This document shows, piece after piece, positions 5,710 to 8,636 of a stretch of 8,636 bases of DNA. Below the pieces are notes generated by a model. The model saw only the letters and a program-made list of their open reading frames with translations. It was not told where the DNA came from and did no database searches. The position numbers were made by a program, and so were the translations under genes. Origin of the DNA: an uncultured Oscillospiraceae bacterium. Lineage in GTDB: Bacteria; Bacillota; Clostridia; Oscillospirales; Ruminococcaceae. The DNA lies in contig CAJULF010000085.1 of NCBI GenBank assembly GCA_910587135.1, forward strand, positions 1 to 8,636, given 5' to 3'. Position 1 is the stretch's first letter. Each line of letters opens with the position of its first letter.

Positions 5710-6180
5710 ATGCACACAATGGATAAAATCCACAACGGGGTACTCCGCAAGTTCCACACCCTTTGCTCGCGTTTGGGACTGACGGAAGCGGAAAAACGGG
5801 CGATCGTCGAGAGCTTCGGTGTCGAGAGTAGTGCCGACATAGACACGCACGCCCTTATCGACGTTTGTGCCTCGCTTTCCAAGCAGTTGGAGGGCGACAA
5901 GGGCGACCAAATGGATAAACTACGCAAGCGTGCTATGGCTGCGATCGGCGGCTACCTGCGCAGAATTGACCGGGAGGGAAACGCCGAAATAATCAAGGGA
6001 ATTGCCTGCCGTTCCACCGGGTACCAGTCTTTCAACAAGATACCCGCCGAGCGTCTGCGGAACCTGTACAATACATTCCGCAACAAACAAAAGGACATGG
6101 ATGCGGCGGAACGTATCGCAATGGAGCTCTTGGCTCAAAGCTACACGGCGGGGAAAACCTCCCCGGCGATATTGAATTAA
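5710..6180 (+). CDS. gemA: GemA/DUF1018-like early regulatory protein
   Basis: A 156-residue protein resembling GemA (DUF1018) of Mu-like phages. The N-terminal helix pair KIHNGVLRKFHTLCSRLGL with TEAEKRAIVESFGVESSADI (6-44) fits the KIHxAxxxLGL...VSSxxDL pattern of that family. The C-terminal part (about 70-128: RKRAMAAIGGYLRRI, CRSTGYQSFNKIPAERLRNLYNTF) fits the family's second half, in which a conserved TG precedes an Lxxxxxxxxxxxl helix. In Mu, GemA affects host gene expression and DNA supercoiling, and its mechanism is poorly known. An alternative start lies at 5719. A 6-bp stem with a 5-nt loop (6149-6165) lies near the stop codon. Start choice and family are moderately sure. Confidence 0.75.
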   Translation: MHTMDKIHNGVLRKFHTLCSRLGLTEAEKRAIVESFGVESSADIDTHALIDVCASLSKQLEGDKGDQMDKLRKRAMAAIGGYLRRIDREGNAEIIKGIACRSTGYQSFNKIPAERLRNLYNTFRNKQKDMDAAERIAMELLAQSYTAGKTSPAILN

Positions 6181-6197
6181 CGGATTTATTCACTTTC

Positions 6198-6215
6198 AAA
6201 AACAAAAAATTATGA
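6198..6215 (+). promoter_or_regulatory. A-rich translation start cassette, copy 1
   Basis: The 18-bp string AAAAACAAAAAATTATGA covers the leader and start codon of the membrane-protein gene. It recurs exactly at 6923-6940 over the start of the 195-residue protein. There is no Shine-Dalgarno sequence. Unstructured A-rich leaders are typical translation starts in Bacteroidota, so this supports both start codons. Confidence 0.6.
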
Positions 6216-6427
6216 GTTCAAACAACAATTCTTCGGGTGCAGGTATCGGCTTTTTGGGCTTGCTCACAATCGCCTTTATCGTGCTGAAACTGACAACGTA
6301 CATCGCGTGGTCGTGGTGGTGGGTTCTCGCTCCTATGTGGATGCCTCTTGCCCTTGTGCTGCTTATTGTGGTAATCGTCGGACTGTGCAAGTTGTGGATT
6401 TACTGCAAATGGAGGGCGAGACGATGA
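6212..6427 (+). CDS. Small membrane protein with two hydrophobic segments
   Basis: A 71-residue protein with a Ser/Asn N-terminus (MSSNNNSSGAG), a first membrane segment at about 11-28, a tryptophan-rich stretch (AWSWWWVLAPMW, 32-43) and a second segment at about 44-63, ending in a basic tail (KWRARR). The pattern LLTIAFIVLKL...WSWWWVLxPxW is one I associate with small prokaryotic and phage proteins labelled transmembrane Fragile-X-F or Tmemb_185A-like, whose function is unknown. By the positive-inside rule, the C-terminus is probably cytoplasmic. The stop codon overlaps the next gene's start as ATGA (6424-6427), so the two are probably translationally coupled. It could be an inner-membrane accessory factor such as an exclusion protein; no motif proves this. 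Confidence 0.75.
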   Translation: MSSNNNSSGAGIGFLGLLTIAFIVLKLTTYIAWSWWWVLAPMWMPLALVLLIVVIVGLCKLWIYCKWRARR

Positions 6428-6741
6428 AATGGTACATCAGCGGCAAAATTTCGGGCTTGCCGACCGACCAAGTAACCGCCAAGTTCCAGCAGGCGGAGCA
6501 GCAAATTAGGGCGTTCGGGCACGAACCTGTAAACCCGATCAACAACGGGCTCGGCTCGGAGGCGAGCTGGAATGAGCACCTCGTCGCGGACGTTGCCCTG
6601 TTGCTCGAATGCGATGCGATCTATCTGCTCAAAGACTGGGGCGACAGCCGGGGATCGCGCATCGAGGCGAATATCGCCGAGGAGTGCGGCTTGCAGATCG
6701 TCCACCAGCCGGAATATGCGACCTATGAGAGCCGCATGTGA
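6424..6741 (+). CDS. DUF4406 protein, nucleoside deoxyribosyltransferase-like
   Basis: A 105-residue protein matching the pattern of DUF4406, which shares the nucleoside 2-deoxyribosyltransferase-like fold. Visible motifs are YISGKISGL (4-12) at the N-terminal strand, GHEPVNPIN (32-40), the central CDAIYLLKDWGDSRGSRIEANIA (63-85) and GLQIV at the end. E81, after the GS pair, is in the position of the catalytic glutamate of deoxyribosyltransferases. A role in nucleotide salvage or modification during phage replication is inferred; no DUF4406 activity is known to me. I placed the start at 6424 because YISGKISGL is the conserved N-terminus and the ATGA overlap couples it to the upstream gene. 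The same frame stays open upstream to 6307 with no family match. Confidence 0.85.
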   Translation: MKWYISGKISGLPTDQVTAKFQQAEQQIRAFGHEPVNPINNGLGSEASWNEHLVADVALLLECDAIYLLKDWGDSRGSRIEANIAEECGLQIVHQPEYATYESRM

Positions 6742-6940
6742 GCAGCTCGCCGGAGCCCTGTTGCGGTTTACCGAGGCAATGCGATCCTGTAATTCCGCTT
6801 TACGGTGGTATTCGGCTGTTATGCCAAAACAAAGGCACAAGCCGCTACGAGGCAACAGAACCCGAAAAACAAAGAAATTAACCCGCTTGCAACGCAGGCG
6901 AAAAAGACAAATTAAACCACTTAAAAACAAAAAATTATGA
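6725..6940 (+). CDS. Small, very basic protein of unknown function
   Basis: A 71-residue protein in the only gap between its neighbours. It overlaps the end of the DUF4406 gene by 17 bp and the next gene by ATGA (6937-6940). These overlaps, matching the style of the operon, are the main reason to believe it. Residues 1-33 are a hydrophobic helical part with two cysteines (CEQLAGALLRFTEAMRSCNSAL). From residue 34 on, 19 of 38 residues are K or R. The tail is suited to binding DNA or RNA. An internal ATG at 6821 would yield the basic tail alone. I know of no family. Confidence 0.6.
   Translation: MRAACEQLAGALLRFTEAMRSCNSALRWYSAVMPKQRHKPLRGNRTRKTKKLTRLQRRRKRQIKPLKNKKL
6923..6940 (+). promoter_or_regulatory. 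A-rich translation start cassette, copy 2
   Basis: AAAAACAAAAAATTATGA here is identical to 6198-6215. It contains the start codon of the 195-residue protein and also encodes the last residues of the basic protein (…KNKKL), so the coding sequence of one gene serves as the leader of the next. Confidence 0.6.
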
Positions 6941-7524
6941 ACAATCAGAAATCAATCATCGGCTGCGGATATATTCCGCGCAAAGTGCAGGCAGTATGCC
7001 TCAAAACTGACGCCAACGCCCAACTCGGCGAGGTGGAGTACAAGATCATCAAAGACCCTTACGAGCGGGTATTCGAGCATCGGGAACTTTTCGCAATGAT
7101 GCCGACCCGCCAAAAACGCATGACGGTAAACGTGCTCGATGCAAACACGGGTTTAACGTATGCCGTCGAGTACGAACCCGCGAATCTCGTCTGCTCTACG
7201 TCGGAACCCAAAACCAGCCAACCCGGAAAGCCTGTCGATTTCATAACCGGTGCCGTGAAGATTGCCGAGGAGCTCAAAGTAATGTTCGACCCTGCGGGGG
7301 GGGGAATTTCGAACAAATGCGGTGTTGCATTCTTTGCGGTTTCGGACGACGGAAACGATGAAACATTGACGAGTGTCGGGTTTGTCGGTGGTCGAGGCGA
7401 TCGGGTGTCGGAGGCTATCGCTTCGGCGTGTTCCAAGAATCCCCAAATCCTCGAAGTCGTGAAACACGCCTCGGTCAAGGCTCTGTTCCGCCAGATATTC
7501 GACGGCGACAACAAAAAGAAATAA
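6937..7524 (+). CDS. Unknown early phage protein, 195 residues
   Basis: No family is recognised. The protein has no signal peptide or membrane segment. The first part (about 15-85) looks rich in beta strands (VEYKIIKDPYERVFEHRELF, MTVNVLDANTGLTYAVEYEP). The second part (about 100-190) is mixed: a helix FITGAVKIAEELKVMF, a Gly turn (PAGGG), strands KCGVAFFAVSDDG and SVGFVGGRGDRVSEAIASAC, and a C-terminal helical and basic tail. The GFVGGRGDRVSEAI segment (148-161) could be a ligand-binding loop followed by a helix. The gene is coupled to the basic protein by ATGA and lies 21 bp before gam. A run of nine G in the coding sequence (7296-7304) is notable. Its position suggests a DNA-metabolism accessory; that is inference. 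Confidence 0.8.
   Translation: MNNQKSIIGCGYIPRKVQAVCLKTDANAQLGEVEYKIIKDPYERVFEHRELFAMMPTRQKRMTVNVLDANTGLTYAVEYEPANLVCSTSEPKTSQPGKPVDFITGAVKIAEELKVMFDPAGGGISNKCGVAFFAVSDDGNDETLTSVGFVGGRGDRVSEAIASACSKNPQILEVVKHASVKALFRQIFDGDNKKK
7296..7304 (+). repeat. G9 homopolymer inside a coding gene
   Basis: Nine consecutive G encode part of PAGGGI in the 195-residue protein. As written, the frame is open. A gain or loss of one G would truncate or alter the last third of the protein, so the tract is a possible slippage or phase-variation site, and also a common place for sequencing error. Confidence 0.5.
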
Positions 7525-7545
7525 CCAACTTTCATTTTTATAACA

Positions 7546-8061
7546 ATGGCAAAAACAAGAGTTAAAAAGGTCGTGGTTTCGGGAGTTACACGCGACCAAA
7601 TGGAGGAGGCTTTCGGCGCATTCGCCTTTGCCGACGCCAAATTGCAGGGTATCAACGCGGCAATGGACGCGGAGATTACCAAGATCAGAGAGCGCAATGC
7701 CGAGGAGATCGCCAAGTTCCAGCAGCAAAAGGACGACGCCCTCGAGGTGATGCAGACGTTCGCCACCGAGAACCGGGACGAGCTTTTCTCCAAAAAGAAA
7801 AGCATGGAGACGGCGCACGGCGTCCTCGGGTTCCGCACCGGGACACCGAAGCTCAAAACCCGCAAGGGCTTCACGTGGGCGGCGGTGCTGGAGCTGCTCA
7901 AAGAGTTCAATCCGGCGTATGTCCGCACCAGCGAGGAAGTCGCCAAAGATAAGCTCCTCGCCGATCGTGAGAGTGAGGACATGCCCGAATTGATGCAAAA
8001 AGTCGGCATCAAGGTCGAGCAGGACGAAACGTTTTTTGTTGAACCTAAAAAAGAAGAATAA
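7546..8061 (+). CDS. gam: Mu Gam-like host-nuclease inhibitor
   Basis: A 171-residue protein of the Mu Gam family, which binds the ends of double-stranded DNA and protects them from RecBCD-type exonucleases, with a Ku-like fold. Length is close to Mu Gam (174). The long central helix (residues 28-80; QMEEAFGAFAFADAKLQGINA then EITKIRERNAEEIAKFQQQKDD) is the family's coiled-coil dimer arm. The motif METAHGVLGFRTGTPKLK (87-104) is the most diagnostic part of the family, followed by FTWAAVLELLK (109-119). The C-terminal ending is acidic and lysine-rich (DETFFVEPKKEE). It lies 21 bp after the unknown gene and 6 bp before the next. It would protect the linear phage DNA injected at infection. Confidence 0.92.
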   Translation: MAKTRVKKVVVSGVTRDQMEEAFGAFAFADAKLQGINAAMDAEITKIRERNAEEIAKFQQQKDDALEVMQTFATENRDELFSKKKSMETAHGVLGFRTGTPKLKTRKGFTWAAVLELLKEFNPAYVRTSEEVAKDKLLADRESEDMPELMQKVGIKVEQDETFFVEPKKEE

Positions 8062-8067
8062 GGCTGA

Positions 8068-8289
8068 ATGTCAGAGAAAGTGCGCAATTATGACAAAGAG
8101 AGTATCGAGGTGTGCCGCAACTGCAAGGGCACCGGGGTAGCTTACACGGTACCGGAGTTTCACCCCTACGGGAAAGAAGATGATCCGCAACCGTATGAAT
8201 GTCCCGTTTGTCAAGGCAGCGGACGGGTAAAAAAGAAGCTGAACATCGAGATCACGATCGAACCTTACCCCGGCAAGTCCGGGGTATAA
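8068..8289 (+). CDS. Small zinc-ribbon protein, DnaJ central-domain type
   Basis: A 73-residue protein with two CxxCxGxG motifs: CRNCKGTG (16-23) and CPVCQGSG (45-52). These four cysteines are expected to bind one zinc ion as in the DnaJ cysteine-rich domain. There is no J domain, so it is not a co-chaperone as a whole. Small standalone proteins of this kind are widespread in phages and might bind DNA or protein; none has a role I know. It starts 6 bp after gam. The 3' end carries a strong stem-loop (8266-8286) covering the final codons. Confidence 0.85.
   Translation: MSEKVRNYDKESIEVCRNCKGTGVAYTVPEFHPYGKEDDPQPYECPVCQGSGRVKKKLNIEITIEPYPGKSGV
8266..8286. other. Perfect stem-loop over the end of the zinc-ribbon gene
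   Basis: TACCCCGG (8266-8273) and CCGGGGTA (8279-8286) form an 8-bp perfect stem with a CAAGT loop. It ends just before the stop codon (8287-8289). The next bases are A-rich, so it lacks the T tract of an intrinsic terminator in either direction. It may protect the upstream mRNA or slow the ribosome or polymerase before the 78-bp gap. Confidence 0.45.
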
Positions 8290-8324
8290 AAAAGAAGCCC
8301 GCCAACCGGAAACCGACTAACGAG

Positions 8325-8344
8325 CGAAGCGTGGGGACGCTTTG
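8325..8344. other. Stem-loop in the gap before the last gene
   Basis: CGAAGCGT (8325-8332) and ACGCTTTG (8337-8344) form an 8-bp stem with one G-T pair and a GGGG loop. The adjacent sequence (8345-8375) reads as a leftward promoter, whose start would fall in this stem. On the + strand it is not followed by a T tract. Confidence 0.4.
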
Positions 8345-8375
8345 CAAAGATAGTAAGTTTTCGGCACATGGCAAA
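8345..8375 (-). promoter_or_regulatory. Leftward Bacteroides-type promoter inside the early operon
   Basis: On the minus strand, TTTG (8375-8372), a 19-nt spacer and TATCTTTG (8352-8345) reproduce the full Bacteroides consensus with the same spacer as the early rightward promoter. It overlaps the start of the last small gene and points left, so it would give antisense RNA against the zinc-ribbon gene and gam. No leftward gene of credible quality lies downstream. Confidence 0.4.
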
Positions 8376-8592
8376 GGGAGTTCGTTATAAAAGCACGTTA
8401 AAACGCATCCGGGAGGTTTGCGCGATAACGAGGGAGCACTACGAGGCTGGCAACCAGTCCAAGTGTTACCGGGCTGTATGGCGAAATTTCATCGAGCCGA
8501 AATACGGTATTTGTTACCGCACTTTCTTGAACTACATAAACGAGCCATTACCGAAAGAACCCGAAAACAAACAACTTACTTTATTTCAATGA
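8368..8592 (+). CDS. Small phage protein with C-terminal sliding-clamp-like motif
   Basis: A 74-residue basic protein of unknown family. Residues 1-60 look helical (STLKRIREVCAITREHYEAGNQSKC) with a conserved-looking aromatic core (YRAVWRNFIEPKYGICYRTFLNYI). The extreme C-terminus, residues 69-73, reads QLTLF. This is close to the QL[S/D]LF pentapeptide by which bacterial proteins dock on the DNA polymerase III sliding clamp, and such motifs are usually at protein ends after a flexible linker, here EPLPKEPENK. A role linking transposition or replication to the host replisome is inferred. The stop codon is at 8590-8592. No further gene is seen in the last 44 bp. Confidence 0.75.
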   Translation: MAKGVRYKSTLKRIREVCAITREHYEAGNQSKCYRAVWRNFIEPKYGICYRTFLNYINEPLPKEPENKQLTLFQ

Positions 8593-8636
8593 TTCGGTAA
8601 AATTTGAGGTTGTTCAGCCTTGGCTAAGCCGCTAAC

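Noticed and set aside
5278..5910. Leftward frame of 210 codons across the second ATPase and gemA
   Set aside because: Spans two supported genes and their gap on the other strand; no domain features.
6149..6165. Stem CGGGGA/TCCCCG at the end of gemA as a terminator
   Set aside because: Short, inside the coding sequence and without a T tract; the operon continues directly after it.
6307..6423. Upstream extension of the DUF4406 frame
   Set aside because: The conserved N-terminus YISGKISGL begins at the ATG at 6424, which overlaps the previous stop codon as ATGA; the extension lies inside the membrane-protein gene.
7059..8087. Long leftward frame (342 codons), antisense to the 195-residue gene and gam
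   Set aside because: Serine-rich, low-complexity translation with no recognisable domain; it lies opposite two well-supported genes and is explained by their codon bias, even though a leftward promoter exists at 8345-8375.
8199..8390. Frame of 63 codons across the gap 8290-8367
   Set aside because: Overlaps the zinc-ribbon gene and the start of the last gene in another frame, with a composition expected of a shadow frame.

Overview
The window reads as the left (early) end of a Mu-like transposable prophage or phage genome from a Bacteroidales host. The sequence itself supports this. There is a MuA-type DDE transposase, a MuB-type AAA+ ATPase directly behind it, a GemA/DUF1018-like protein and a Mu Gam-like protein, all on the + strand, with a short leftward repressor gene at the left. 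The host assignment rests on promoters of the Bacteroides type (TTTG, 19-nt spacer, TAnnTTTG), on A-rich translation starts without clear Shine-Dalgarno sequences, and on a repressor and small proteins that resemble families I associate with gut Bacteroidales. No rRNA, tRNA, CRISPR array, insertion sequence or diversity-generating retroelement is visible.

Layout. Positions 1-724 hold no credible gene. The stretch contains two rightward intrinsic terminators (16-41 and 338-359), three near-identical palindromes built on AAATGTACATTT, nested inverted repeats and a 12-bp tandem repeat. It probably includes the host/phage junction (attL) and transposase or repressor binding sites, but the exact junction cannot be fixed without the right end. 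The repressor runs leftward (1192-725). Between it and the first early gene lies a compact switch. Two promoters face each other, their -7 boxes are the outer arms of a 45-bp dyad (1236-1280), and two 11-bp direct repeats overlap the rightward promoter.

From 1306 to 8592 every gene is rightward, with short gaps or 4-17 bp overlaps and no convincing terminator inside, as expected for one long early operon. The order is: a small putative HTH protein in the Ner/Cro position; an unknown helical protein; a hairpin leader; MuA-like transposase; MuB-like ATPase; a second, RecA-fold ATPase; a GemA-like protein; a small two-segment membrane protein; a DUF4406 protein; a very basic 71-residue protein; an unknown 195-residue protein; Gam; a DnaJ-type zinc-ribbon protein; and a 74-residue protein ending in a sliding-clamp-like motif.

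How they could work together (inference): the repressor and the Ner-like protein set the lysis/lysogeny decision at the 45-bp switch. Transposase and MuB then carry out target capture and replicative transposition. The second ATPase, Gam and the small accessory proteins would protect DNA ends, adjust replication or recruit the host replisome. The morphogenesis genes would lie to the right of this window.

The most interesting points are the symmetric face-to-face promoter switch, the half-site AAATGT shared by the switch repeats and the left-end palindromes, the structured leader in front of the transposase, the second ATPase beside MuB, and the C-terminal QLTLF motif of the last small protein.
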